Shown: positions 24,749-33,821, counted from the first letter of the stretch. The stretch is DNA of 33,821 nt from Lachnospiraceae bacterium (GCA_029053015.1 JAIDHX010000053.1:1-33821); one strand, 5' to 3'. Made by a program: numbers and translations. The notes: generated by a model from the letters alone, not told the origin.

Positions 24749-25627
24749 TTATTCAATATTCTGGATCTGTTCCCTGACTTTTTCAATCTCTGTCTTTAAG
24801 TCAATCGCATGTGCGGAAATCTCCAAATCACTGGTCTTGCTCAAAATAGTGTTAGCTTCTCTGTTCATCTCCTGCGCGATAAAGTCAAGCTTTCTGCCGA
24901 CGCTGCCGCCCTCTATGAGCGCTGCCTTCGTCGCCTCTATATGGCTTCTTAAGCGCACAAGTTCTTCGTCCACGCAGACCTTATCCGCAAAAATAGTAAC
25001 CTCTGTCAGAAGCCTGCTCTCCTCCACATGGGCATCCGCAAGAAGCTCCTGTACCTTGTCATGCAGCTTCTGCTTGTAGTCCTCGACGATTTGCGGGGAA
25101 CGCGCCGTGATGAAATCCACATGCACCAGCATACCGTCCAGCTTTTCCACAAGGTCCGCCTTCAGGTTTTCGCCTTCCTTGATGCGCGTCTCCACAAAGG
25201 CTTCCGCCGCCTGCTTTAACGCCTTGTCAAGCTCCCGCCACAGTTCTTCTTCGTCCTCTTCCTGCTCCTCAAGCGTCAGAACCTCCGGATACCTTGCCAG
25301 CGTGGACACCCTGACGTCGTCATCCAGACAAAATTCCTCTGCCATCTGCCGCAGATAGGCAAGGTATTCCGCCGCCAGTTCGCGGTTATATTTGACACAG
25401 CTTCCAGTCTCGGAAAAGTCCTCATAGGTAATAAAAATATCTACCTTCCCGCGCTGGATATAATTTTTCAGTTCGTTCCGAATGGACGCCTCAAAAAAGT
25501 TCAGCTTTTTGGGCATCTTAATGTTCACGTCAAGATACCTGTGGTTTACGGACTTCATCTCCACGGTGAATTTGCGGCTTCCCTCTGACAGCTCACATCT
25601 GCCGAAGCCGGTCATGCTCTTTATCAT
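24749..25627 (-). CDS. yicC: YicC/YloC family endoribonuclease
   Basis: A 292-residue protein of the YicC family. The E. coli and Bacillus members are reported as endoribonucleases. The family start MIKSMTGFGR and the SVNHRYLDVNIKMP segment are at the N-terminus, and the C-terminal part contains REANTILSKTSD and ends near LKTEIEKVREQIQNIE. The ATG at 25627 is preferred because GGGAG precedes it and MIKSMTGFG is the family start. It is the first gene of the operon yicC-remA-gmk-rpoZ-rimO-pgsA-cinA, with a strong promoter at 25721-25749. Confidence 0.95.
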   Translation of the reverse strand: MIKSMTGFGRCELSEGSRKFTVEMKSVNHRYLDVNIKMPKKLNFFEASIRNELKNYIQRGKVDIFITYEDFSETGSCVKYNRELAAEYLAYLRQMAEEFCLDDDVRVSTLARYPEVLTLEEQEEDEEELWRELDKALKQAAEAFVETRIKEGENLKADLVEKLDGMLVHVDFITARSPQIVEDYKQKLHDKVQELLADAHVEESRLLTEVTIFADKVCVDEELVRLRSHIEATKAALIEGGSVGRKLDFIAQEMNREANTILSKTSDLEISAHAIDLKTEIEKVREQIQNIE

Positions 25628-25720
25628 CGGTTCTCCCATCTTCCCGCTTCAGCGGGGAATCCGGCAACAGAAAAACACGCGCAGCCTTTCCATTGCCATG
25701 TATCAAGGTTTACAATCTCC

Positions 25721-25749
25721 ATTATAGACAAAACACGGGAAATCGTCAA
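25721..25749 (-). promoter_or_regulatory. Promoter of the yicC operon
   Basis: TTGACG (25744-25749) and TATAAT (25721-25726) on the minus strand are 17 bases apart, near consensus, about 95 bases before yicC. Confidence 0.85.
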
Positions 25750-25805
25750 GCAAAGCGTTGCAGTAAGGCGCTGCGGCATGTGCCTGCATTGTGCGGAGCG
25801 CTTCG
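25750..25805 (-). terminator. Imperfect GC-rich inverted repeat downstream of giant paralog 1
   Basis: Between the paralog 1 stop and the yicC promoter lies a GC-rich imperfect inverted repeat (about 25765-25803, arms CGCT-x-CG type). There is no T run, so it is only a weak terminator candidate. Confidence 0.35.
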
Positions 25806-25810
25806 ACCCT

Positions 25811-28474
25811 TTATGCTGACATCCACGATTCATACTCCTCCATCTTCTGGATATCCTCCAAAACAGCGCCGTTATGCCGAAACAGCCATGCGCCCACATC
25901 GTGCACTTCTCCGTCCCAAATCACACGGACACGCAGCAGATAGCAGTCAAACAGGGAAAGCTCTTCCACCGTAAACAGATAGGTGACGCCGTCAAACTCC
26001 TCAAACCAGAGCTGCTCCAGACTGCCGTGCACTCCGTAGACGCCGTCGTCATCCGCATAAAGATCCAAAAGCCCCTCTCCCGTAAGCGACAGCTCCACGA
26101 AGTTTCCGTCCCGCCGGCCATATATGGTATGGGAAAAGAAACTGGGGCCTCTGCGGCCACTCATATAATAAGAGGCGGCATACTCCGGTTCCCCGTCATT
26201 GTCCGCATCCACCGCCCTGTAGGGGGTACTCCCATATATATACCATCCGGAATATAACGCATAGGAAATATCCCTGTTTTTGATATTCCGCCATACATCC
26301 TTCGGCAATTCATCATAGGTGCCGCGCCCTTCATATATTTCATCAAGACGATTCATACACATAAGAATTTCCTCGGATTCTTCCGCCATATAGTCCAAGA
26401 GCGCCGCCGGCACATCCGCCGCATAAAGAGCATGGGGCTCGTATTTTTCTGATTCATAAGTCAGGGAAACGCAGTAATGCTCCCATTCTCCGGCATCACC
26501 CAGTGCAACCAAATCCATTCGCATGGGCGATATCCACGTATCTCTCTCTTCAATCACACAGTAAAGCCGCCCGCCAAAGCGCAGGACGCCGCAGTACGAG
26601 CCGTAATGTGTGCATAAGTCTGTAATCGCTTCCTTTTCGTATAGGCCCGCTCCATCGTCCCGATACCAGCACAGCGTATTTATTTCTGCATCAAAATCCA
26701 ATACCTTGCTCACAAGATAATTGTCGGTTCCGTCCTTCGACTCCCAGTGATACGCCATCTCATACCGGTAACCTGTATATGGCTGCTGCATTTCGTATTT
26801 CTCTATAAATTCCGCCAAATCCTTTTCGGTATCCACCTCATAGGGCGACACATATTCAGAAAAGCGTCTTCCGGAAAGACACCATACTGCTCCTTCCCTG
26901 ATAAAGTCTAGAAAATCCTCCGGAAGCGTTACTTCATCCTCTATGGCCGATGTGTCCATGGACAATTCGTTCATGGGCGTTATGGCAACGTCTTCCCCTA
27001 TCTCCCGTATCCATGCCGTCAATTTTTCCCGAAATACCGCCTGCTCCTCTGTCTCCTCTTCCAAATCCGCAAGCAAAGGCACGACGGGCTTGATTCCAAA
27101 GCTGTCTCCGTAAAATTCGCCAAACTGGTCCCTGTCAATTTCCACCGTCTGTCCGTAGACAAGCTGACAGGTCAGAATGGGAGTCTTCTTGTTTTCTTCT
27201 ATCAGGTATGCCGACAAAAGCGGACAATCAGCCCCGTATGGCTCCGCAATTTCAAAGGTAATGATTTTTCCCTCAAATCCTACAAACCACATCTGTTCTA
27301 CAGGAACATCCTGCGCCAAAAGCCGGACATACGCCGTCCGGTATCCGCCGTTTTCCTCCACAAGCAGGGCATTTTGCCTTTCCCACAGGAAACCACGCCA
27401 GAATAATTCCTCCCTGCCATCATTGTCATAGTCTGCCTGACAAACATGCTCCATCCACTGCCAGTCCCTGACTGTATCCTGTTTGTCCGATTCCGTCCAT
27501 AGAATTTCCACGCTCTCCTCCGGCGGTTCCGCGTATTCTTCGTCTCCCCAGATGGTTTCATTCTCCGATATCCTGTCGGCAAAAACAGCCGCATTCTCCT
27601 CCACATATTCCTGCACGGCAGGCGCCAGCGGACTTGCACCGTTTACATAGAAGAAAACGGGCATGACCCTCGTGATCCTCGCACGAATGTACTGTTCTTC
27701 TTCCTCTTTCACCGGAAAATGCACGGAATCTTCCTCCTGCAAGGTAAAACGGCAGATACGAAGCAGTTCTTCCTCCTCCGTATAGGTACTCCTCACGGTT
27801 CCTCTAAGCAGCAGACAGTATCCATTCTCCACGGCAAAAACGGCTCTTTCGCAGGACTCCCATCCCATGCTTCCATAGCCTTCCAGCCTGACAACGCCGA
27901 TTTGATACCCTGTCTCTCCCCTTTTGATGTAATACCACGGAATCTCAAAATCACTGCATTCCAAAAGCAGCAGCGTTTCCTCCTCACCGTCCTGCCCAAG
28001 CGCATAGATTTGCCGGATTTTATCCGTCACGTCTTCTGCTTTTATCTCTATACCCTGCTGCTCCTTCATCCATTCCGCCAGCAGACTTTCATAATCCGGA
28101 CACAGCAGACGCAGTTCCTCCACATTGGTAAGAAGCGCTTCGTCACGGTAGGCGTCAATGGCTTCCGCCAATTCCCCACGCCGGACATATTCCTGCAAAT
28201 CCGCAAGCAGCTCTTCCGAAAACCCCGGCCCGTCCTCGTTCTTCTGATAAGTCGCCTCCACGGGCGTACATAGGGTGGGCAGCATCTCTGAGAGCCGCCC
28301 CGTCTCTTCCTCTGATGGGTAAAATCTGTCTTCCTGCTTCCTGGCAGCAGCAGACAAATTGCTTTTCTCGGCATTTGCATGGAGGCCAAACATACACAAT
28401 GCTGCGATAGCCGGCAGGACTGCCGCCGTCCGCAAAAGATATTTTCTCCGGAATTTTCGTTCCGACATATTCAC
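25811..28474 (-). CDS. Giant membrane-anchored protein, paralog 1 of the tandem array
   Basis: Family not recognised. An 887-residue protein with a basic N-terminus and one hydrophobic helix (about residues 14-32), then an extracytoplasmic region. A conserved N-terminal block contains YPSEEE, LCTPV, GFSEELLADLQEYVRRG and LLCPDYESL. The rest is aromatic- and acid-rich, predicted mostly beta. Two acidic loops, DYDNDGREE near residue 348 and DADNDGEPE near 756, are each followed by a W-F motif (residues about 395 and 823) ending in F-x-G. The C-terminus reads GAWLFRHNG. The GTG at 28474 is supported by an AGGTG site 5 bases away, the same arrangement as paralog 2. An ATG two codons later is possible. 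Last gene of the leftward array. Confidence 0.85.
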   Translation of the reverse strand: MNMSERKFRRKYLLRTAAVLPAIAALCMFGLHANAEKSNLSAAARKQEDRFYPSEEETGRLSEMLPTLCTPVEATYQKNEDGPGFSEELLADLQEYVRRGELAEAIDAYRDEALLTNVEELRLLCPDYESLLAEWMKEQQGIEIKAEDVTDKIRQIYALGQDGEEETLLLLECSDFEIPWYYIKRGETGYQIGVVRLEGYGSMGWESCERAVFAVENGYCLLLRGTVRSTYTEEEELLRICRFTLQEEDSVHFPVKEEEEQYIRARITRVMPVFFYVNGASPLAPAVQEYVEENAAVFADRISENETIWGDEEYAEPPEESVEILWTESDKQDTVRDWQWMEHVCQADYDNDGREELFWRGFLWERQNALLVEENGGYRTAYVRLLAQDVPVEQMWFVGFEGKIITFEIAEPYGADCPLLSAYLIEENKKTPILTCQLVYGQTVEIDRDQFGEFYGDSFGIKPVVPLLADLEEETEEQAVFREKLTAWIREIGEDVAITPMNELSMDTSAIEDEVTLPEDFLDFIREGAVWCLSGRRFSEYVSPYEVDTEKDLAEFIEKYEMQQPYTGYRYEMAYHWESKDGTDNYLVSKVLDFDAEINTLCWYRDDGAGLYEKEAITDLCTHYGSYCGVLRFGGRLYCVIEERDTWISPMRMDLVALGDAGEWEHYCVSLTYESEKYEPHALYAADVPAALLDYMAEESEEILMCMNRLDEIYEGRGTYDELPKDVWRNIKNRDISYALYSGWYIYGSTPYRAVDADNDGEPEYAASYYMSGRRGPSFFSHTIYGRRDGNFVELSLTGEGLLDLYADDDGVYGVHGSLEQLWFEEFDGVTYLFTVEELSLFDCYLLRVRVIWDGEVHDVGAWLFRHNGAVLEDIQKMEEYESWMSA

Positions 28475-28507
28475 GCTGCCACCTTTCTTCTAATGTTTAT
28501 TTAGACA

Positions 28508-28569
28508 ATTGCATAACTCCCGTTTGCCGGTTTCGAATTGTGCATATTGTATATTCCATAAGCAGACCC
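28508..28569 (-). repeat. 62-base dispersed repeat, copy 2 (fragment of hairpin copy A region)
   Basis: The reverse complement matches 5346-5407 at 57 of 62 positions without gaps. It contains only the right outer arm of hairpin copy A and its flank, so it cannot form the full hairpin. It fills most of the 99-base gap between paralog 2 and paralog 1, starting 4 bases after the paralog 2 stop. Confidence 0.9.
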
Positions 28570-28573
28570 GCTT

Positions 28574-31168
28574 TCACGCCGACAGCCACGAATCATACTC
28601 GCCCATTTCCTGTATGTCCTGTAAAATCACGCCGTTATGCCGAAACAGCCATGCGCCCGCATCCTGCACTTTGCCGTCCTGTATCACACGGGCGCGCATC
28701 AGGAAACCGTCGAGCAGAGTAAGCTTTTCCACCGTGAACAGATAGGTCACGCCGTCAATTTCCTCAAACCACATCTGGTCCAATTCGCCGACAATCCCAT
28801 AGCCTCCGTCCTCGTCCGCATAACGGAACAGCTCCCATGCATAATAGATATCCTCGTCCCCCATGAAAAGCTCGGTAAAAATCCCGTCACGCCATCCGTA
28901 TATGGTATAGTGCACTCCTGCAGCGCGTTTCTTTCCGGTTACCAGATAGACAGAAGCATATTCCAATTCCCCATCGTTATCCACGTCCACCGGCACATAC
29001 TCATTGTATGCAGACCCGAACGATTCGCGATACCGATATTGCGAATAGCTGAAATCTCTGTTTTTGATATTCCGCCATACTTCCTGCGGTATTTCTCCCC
29101 ACTCACCGCAGCCACTGTAGGAAGCTCCTCCCCAGTATAAATCTTCTGATGCTGCCGCATAGATTGCTTCGGCTTCCTTCTCCACATAATCATTCAGCGC
29201 TTCCTTCTCTGAAAGGGAAAGTATCTCATATGTTTTCTCTTCATAGTAGAAGGAAAGGCAGTAATGCTCCCATCCGCCGTCATCTCCAAGCAGAATCAAA
29301 TCCATACTCCACATTGCTCCATACAAATCTATATTGGTAGTCACACAATAGAGTTGCCCGCCGTAGGACAAAACGCCGCAATAGGAACCATAGTCGCCGG
29401 AGAAATCCGTAATTGGCTCTTCCTCGAATTCCTCTCCGTTATACCTATACCGATACAAAGTGTTGACGCCGTATTCAGAAGATCCTCTATCCCTCACGAG
29501 ATAATACATGGTCCCATCGGATGCCTCCCAGTAGTATATCAAGTCACCATGCATATATTTATCATATTTCTCTTCAAATTCCTCTTCTGCTTTCTCCAGT
29601 TCCTTCTCACTATACATCTCATAGGGCGCTGCATACGCCGAAAACAGCCTTCCGGAGAAGCACCATGCCGCTCCCTCCCTGATGAATTCCAAAAATTCTT
29701 CTGATAAGGGCGTTTCCGCCTGCAGAGGCTCTATGACCACATCCCTGCCCGCTTCCCGCAGCCACGCGGTCAGTTTTTTGCTGAAAGCAGTCTGCTTCCT
29801 TATTTCCTGTTCCAAATCCGCAGCCAGTGGTGCGGTCTTTCTTAGCTGAAAGCTGTTCCCGTTTGCATATTCATGGTTATCGATTTCCACCGTCTTTCCG
29901 TAGACAAGCTGACAGGTTAAAAGCGGCGTTTTCCTGTTTCCCTCCACCAGATATGCTGCCAACAGCGGATATGCCGCGCCATATGGCTCCACAATTTCAA
30001 AGGTCACTGTTTTTCCGGAAAATTCCACAAACCACATTTTCACGGCAGGCATGTCCCCGCCATATAAGCTTATGGCTTCATCCCGGTATCCATCGCCCTC
30101 TGCCGTGCGCAGTTCATTATGTTCTACCCCATCAGCCACCCGGTAAAACAGATCCATCACGCCATCATTGTCATAATCTGCCTGTGAAACATAAAGCTGC
30201 CACGAATAATCTGCCCCTTCTGCTGGTTCAGCCGGCATCTCATCGCCCCAGATCACATCCTTATCCTCCAGCCTGCCAGCAAACATATATGCATTTTCCT
30301 CCACATACGCCTGCACCTCTCCTGTCAGACTGTGTCTGCCATTGCGATAGAAAAAAACGGGCTCGGCTTTTACAGCCCTTTCCTTGATATACAAGATTTC
30401 CCGCTCAAAAAACAATCCCGTTTCTCCGACATTTTCTACCCAGTCATCCTCGACGGTAAAACGGTACAGACCAAGCGCCTCCACCTCCACCACGTCCGAC
30501 TGCCCCCATTCCAGCAGACAGTATCCGTCTCCGTCCGCAAATACCGTTGTCCCATAATGTCTCCAATCTGCGTAGTTTCCTACCGTGAAGATGGAAAGGT
30601 CTACGGTTCCTGCAAGATATTCCTCTTCTGTTTTTTTGAGTATCACCCACGGCAATGTCGCATTTTTGTACTCCACTAACAGCACATCCCCATCCAAATC
30701 CAGCCTGTAGACTGCAGCGATGCCGTCCGGAATCTCTTCCTTCGAAAGCCGGGTATCCCGTTTTTCCGCCAACCCTGCTATCAGGCTTTCATAGTCAGGG
30801 CAGAGCGAAAGCAGCGTATCCACATCAATCAGCAGGGTATCGTCCCTGTATGCCTCAATTGCCGCCGACATGCCGCCTTCCCTTACGCACTCCTGCAAAT
30901 CTGCAAGCAATTCTTCCGAAAAGCCCTGCTCGTCCGCTTCCTTCTGATACCGCTCACTCACGGGCGTACAGGTAACCGGCAGCGTCCCGGCCATCTCTAC
31001 AGCCTCCGCCTCGGAAGGGTAGAGCCTGTTTTCCCGCTCCTTCCCGCTGACATACCCGCCGCGCCTGCCTTCTCCCCATGCGCCAAACACACACAATGCC
31101 GCAGCGGCAGACAGGATTGCCGCCGCCCGCAGGGTATGCTTTTTCCGCTTCCCTTTCCCTATTTCCAC
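28574..31168 (-). CDS. Giant membrane-anchored protein, paralog 2 of the tandem array
   Basis: Same family as its neighbours, with no function known to me. 864 residues. It has a basic N-terminus (GKGKRKKHTLR), a hydrophobic helix, then the LYPSEAEA, CTPVSERYQK, GFSEELLADLQECVREG, and LCPDYESL conserved block. The acidic loops are DYDNDGVMD near residue 331 and DVDNDGELE near residue 728, with the paired WFVEFSGKTVTFEI near 379 and WFEEIDGVTYLFTV near 800. The C-terminal GAWLFRHNG is shared with paralog 1. The start is GTG (31168), with AAAGGTG 5 bases upstream and no nearby ATG. It follows paralog 3 by 17 bases, so the two are co-transcribed. Confidence 0.85.
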   Translation of the reverse strand: MEIGKGKRKKHTLRAAAILSAAAALCVFGAWGEGRRGGYVSGKERENRLYPSEAEAVEMAGTLPVTCTPVSERYQKEADEQGFSEELLADLQECVREGGMSAAIEAYRDDTLLIDVDTLLSLCPDYESLIAGLAEKRDTRLSKEEIPDGIAAVYRLDLDGDVLLVEYKNATLPWVILKKTEEEYLAGTVDLSIFTVGNYADWRHYGTTVFADGDGYCLLEWGQSDVVEVEALGLYRFTVEDDWVENVGETGLFFEREILYIKERAVKAEPVFFYRNGRHSLTGEVQAYVEENAYMFAGRLEDKDVIWGDEMPAEPAEGADYSWQLYVSQADYDNDGVMDLFYRVADGVEHNELRTAEGDGYRDEAISLYGGDMPAVKMWFVEFSGKTVTFEIVEPYGAAYPLLAAYLVEGNRKTPLLTCQLVYGKTVEIDNHEYANGNSFQLRKTAPLAADLEQEIRKQTAFSKKLTAWLREAGRDVVIEPLQAETPLSEEFLEFIREGAAWCFSGRLFSAYAAPYEMYSEKELEKAEEEFEEKYDKYMHGDLIYYWEASDGTMYYLVRDRGSSEYGVNTLYRYRYNGEEFEEEPITDFSGDYGSYCGVLSYGGQLYCVTTNIDLYGAMWSMDLILLGDDGGWEHYCLSFYYEEKTYEILSLSEKEALNDYVEKEAEAIYAAASEDLYWGGASYSGCGEWGEIPQEVWRNIKNRDFSYSQYRYRESFGSAYNEYVPVDVDNDGELEYASVYLVTGKKRAAGVHYTIYGWRDGIFTELFMGDEDIYYAWELFRYADEDGGYGIVGELDQMWFEEIDGVTYLFTVEKLTLLDGFLMRARVIQDGKVQDAGAWLFRHNGVILQDIQEMGEYDSWLSA

Positions 31169-31185
31169 AAAATCACCTTTCCCTT

Positions 31186-33810
31186 CTAAAAACGCGCTCC
31201 CACACTTTCCACAATGGGTGCGCTAAGCAGCCACGCGCCTGCCTCCTCCACCGCGCCGTCCTTTATAACACGTGCGCGCAGCAGGAAGCTATGCGTGGGA
31301 GAAAGCAGCTCCATTGTAAAGAAATACGTGACGCCGTCCAATTCCTCAAACCAGAGCTGCTGCGGATACCGCCGGACGCTACAGCCTTCTCCCAAATCCC
31401 AATCATAGGAACAGCCGTAATATTCCGCAAAAGCGCCGTTTTCCTCCACCGTGTCCAGTAAAAGCTCTGCAAATTTTCCATCCCGATAGCCGTACATCAC
31501 ATACTCTGCCGTCCGACGTGGGTAATAAGTATCCTTGTAGGCATATTTATCATAGTCGCAATACGCGGCAAGGTATTCCGCCTCCCCGTCGTTGTCCGCA
31601 TCCCACATGCTGTATGTACATTGCGGCACTCCTCCCCACCCTATATCGTTGTAATAGGAGTCCCTGTTTTTGATGTCCCGCCACGCCGCAGCCGGTATCC
31701 CGTCTCCGCCAAGCCCTGTATAAAATTCCCCGCTCCTGCATGCGGAAAGCATAGTATCATATTCCGCTTCCACATAGTCTGAAACCACGGCAGGGGTATC
31801 TCCACAGGCAAGAGAAATCAACTCGTAAGCATCCGTTTGGGGCGTCAGGAAAACATCATATTCCTCCCATTCTCCTGCCTCTCCCAGCGCAATGACATAG
31901 ATGCCCGAATCACCGGTAACGCCAAGGGACGTATCCGCCACAATACAATAGGTTCTTCCTTCATAAGATATCATAAAAGTGCTGTCATGCCATGAAAAAC
32001 GGACAAGTTCCTCTTCCCTGCGGGACTCACCGTCGTCCCTAAACCAGCACAGCCTTGCAACGCCCGGCGTTCCTTCGTAAAACCCCATCTCGTAATAATC
32101 TTCGCATATCAGAAAATTTTCGCTTCCGTCATGGGCTTCCCACCGATACGCCCACCAAAAATCACGGTGGTAATATAGCCAGCCCCAATCGTCACGCGCA
32201 CAGAAAGCCTGCGAATCCTTCGAGGTGTCGATTTGATACGGCTCCAGATACTGCCAGAGATTTTGTATTGGCAGATTGGCGCAGTTCTCCCGCACCTCCG
32301 CCTTTATCTCCTCCTCTTCATAGAAGCCGCTGCTCTGCATTTCCGGCAACAGAGAAAGCTTCGGACAATCCTTAAAATCAAAATTGTATGACCATACGTA
32401 CTCCGTAATTTCCACCGTCTCCCCAAACACAAGCTGACATGTAAGAAGCGGCGTCTTTTTTGCCCCCTCTATCAGATACGCCGACAAAATGGGACAGGCT
32501 TCTCCATAGGGCATGGAAACCGCAAAGGTAACGGTCTTACCATCAAACTCCACAAACCACATCTGTGATGTCGGCGCTTCCATCTCTCCGTACAGATTGA
32601 CATACTGCGTTTTAAATCCGCCGTTTTCCTCTGTAAGCAGTATATTTTTCTCTTCCTCATCCCTGAAGAACAGTTCTGCGATGCCATCATTATTATAATC
32701 GGCACTCACAATATATTTCATAAAATAATAGACACGATAATCATATTGGTCAAAGCTTGCACCACGGATATCCTTGTAATAAGCAATCAGCGCTTCTTCT
32801 ATCTGCTTTTCTTCCTCCTCTGTGAGAGCGGTAATCTCTTCGTCCCCCCAGATGGTATATTCATTTCCGAACGTGTGGGAAAAAGCAAACAGCTTACCGG
32901 CAAAAAGTACAGCGTTCTCTTCAATATACTGTTTTACCGCAGGCATCAGGGCAGCCTTACCGTTCACATAGAAGAAGTGCGGAACTGCCATGGTCGCTTC
33001 CCTGACAATATATCTGCCGCCCTCAAACAGATAATAGGATTGTGAGGAAGACTCCCGTATTTTCTCCTGCCAGTCTCCGCATAACGTCAGATTTTCCAGC
33101 CAAAGCATTTCCTCCGGCAATTTCTGCAGCAGATAATATGCTTTTTCTTCTCCCTCTCCCCATGCAAAAACCGCAATTTCCGTTTTGTCCTTCGCTCTGC
33201 CATAAGTATCGTGCCCTACATTGGCTTCCCCGCAAAGATAGCCATCTTCTGTTTTTTGAAGCACAATCCACGGGTAATATCCTTGAAATCTGCCACAAAG
33301 CTGATTCTGCGATATCAACAGTTCTGCCCCTTTTTCCCCATCCGACTCCAGCGCATAGATTTGAACGATTCCGCTTACGATATCCTTCTCTCCATCCTCG
33401 TCATCCCACGAAAGCCTGCCTTTTTCTATCTCAGCCGCAATCAATTCCTCATAATCGGGACACAGGCGGAGCAGTTCCTCCACATCAATCAGAAGCGACT
33501 CATCCCGGTATGCGGAAAGCGCTTCCGCATACGCCCCGCGCCTGACATACTCCTGCAAGTCCGCCAGCAGTTCCTCCGAAAGCCCCTGCTGTCCTTCCCT
33601 TTTCTGATAACATTCACTTACAGGCGTGCAGACCAAAGGCAGCGCTCCGGCAATCTCCCTTGCTTCCGCCTCGGACGGGTACAATTTTTTCTCTTTTGTA
33701 TCGGCAGATATCTTTGGCCGGCTGTTTTCCCACATGCCAAAAGCACAAAGGGCAGCTGCGGCAAAAAAGATTACCGCTATCCGTAAAATACGCTTTCTAT
33801 ATCCCATCAT
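31186..33810 (-). CDS. Giant membrane-anchored protein, paralog 3 of the tandem array
   Basis: First visible member of the array, near the right edge. About 874 residues from the ATG at 33810, or 873 from the ATG at 33807. GGGTG at the very edge is the likely ribosome binding site. It has the same layout: basic N-terminus, hydrophobic helix, KLYPSEAEA, CTPVSECYQK, GLSEELLADLQEYVRRG and LCPDYEEL. Acidic loops are DYNNDGIAE near residue 371 and DADNDGEAE near residue 737, followed by WFVEFDGKTVTFAV near 418 and WFEELDGVTYFFTM near 820. It is the most diverged in the middle and lacks the shared RHNG-DIQ-EEYxSW tail, ending instead GAWLLSAPIVESVGARF. Any promoter lies outside the window. Confidence 0.85.
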   Translation of the reverse strand: MMGYRKRILRIAVIFFAAAALCAFGMWENSRPKISADTKEKKLYPSEAEAREIAGALPLVCTPVSECYQKREGQQGLSEELLADLQEYVRRGAYAEALSAYRDESLLIDVEELLRLCPDYEELIAAEIEKGRLSWDDEDGEKDIVSGIVQIYALESDGEKGAELLISQNQLCGRFQGYYPWIVLQKTEDGYLCGEANVGHDTYGRAKDKTEIAVFAWGEGEEKAYYLLQKLPEEMLWLENLTLCGDWQEKIRESSSQSYYLFEGGRYIVREATMAVPHFFYVNGKAALMPAVKQYIEENAVLFAGKLFAFSHTFGNEYTIWGDEEITALTEEEEKQIEEALIAYYKDIRGASFDQYDYRVYYFMKYIVSADYNNDGIAELFFRDEEEKNILLTEENGGFKTQYVNLYGEMEAPTSQMWFVEFDGKTVTFAVSMPYGEACPILSAYLIEGAKKTPLLTCQLVFGETVEITEYVWSYNFDFKDCPKLSLLPEMQSSGFYEEEEIKAEVRENCANLPIQNLWQYLEPYQIDTSKDSQAFCARDDWGWLYYHRDFWWAYRWEAHDGSENFLICEDYYEMGFYEGTPGVARLCWFRDDGESRREEELVRFSWHDSTFMISYEGRTYCIVADTSLGVTGDSGIYVIALGEAGEWEEYDVFLTPQTDAYELISLACGDTPAVVSDYVEAEYDTMLSACRSGEFYTGLGGDGIPAAAWRDIKNRDSYYNDIGWGGVPQCTYSMWDADNDGEAEYLAAYCDYDKYAYKDTYYPRRTAEYVMYGYRDGKFAELLLDTVEENGAFAEYYGCSYDWDLGEGCSVRRYPQQLWFEELDGVTYFFTMELLSPTHSFLLRARVIKDGAVEEAGAWLLSAPIVESVGARF

Positions 33811-33821
33811 TTTTATCACCC

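Noticed and set aside
25811..33810. Lipoprotein signal in the giant paralogs (ALC-x-FG in the N-terminal helix)
   Set aside because: The residue before the cysteine is leucine, which does not fit the lipobox, so a simple membrane anchor or cleavable signal is more likely.

Overview
This window looks like chromosome from a spore-forming anaerobic Firmicute of the Clostridia, most likely Lachnospiraceae. Supporting signs are stage II and stage V type sporulation genes, the yicC-remA-gmk-rpoZ-rimO-pgsA-cinA and recA-recX-rny gene strings, Clostridia-style LexA boxes, GGAGG ribosome binding sites and mid-range GC. The assignment is inference from gene content, not a search.

Region 1 (1-8.1 kb) holds glycolysis genes gap and pgk (minus strand, separated by a strong terminator), a PHP-domain phosphatase, a small unknown protein co-directional with mnmA, a 507-base intergenic region full of long palindromes, a SpoVB-like flippase and a DAHP synthase. 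Region 2 (8.1-11.7 kb) holds a minus-strand run aminotransferase - Nudix hydrolase - spoIIM, then one A+T-rich plus-strand HD-domain gene. Region 3 (11.7-15.6 kb) is recA-recX-rny, with recA behind a promoter carrying two LexA-box-like palindromes. Region 4 (15.6-20.4 kb) is accessory: an Rpn-type PD-(D/E)XK nuclease, two large palindromic elements, a secreted GH5 glycosidase and a zinc-ribbon membrane protein with Gln/Gly/Tyr repeats. Region 5 (20.4-25.75 kb) is the conserved operon yicC-remA-gmk-rpoZ-rimO-pgsA-cinA with a clear promoter. Region 6 (25.8 kb to the end) is a tandem array of three very large, membrane-anchored paralogous proteins of unknown function, transcribed leftward and starting at the right edge.

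The two most unusual signals are these. First, a family of three long hairpin elements (about 5242-5378, 16799-16921 and 17019-17177) shares a fixed inner architecture while the paired stems differ in sequence but remain complementary. Two of them sit beside the Rpn nuclease gene, and an arm-plus-flank fragment of the first recurs between two of the giant paralogs. Second, the array of three giant extracytoplasmic paralogs each carries two DxDNDG-type acidic loops followed by a W-F-x-E-F-D-G strand motif. I could not assign either to a described system from sequence alone.
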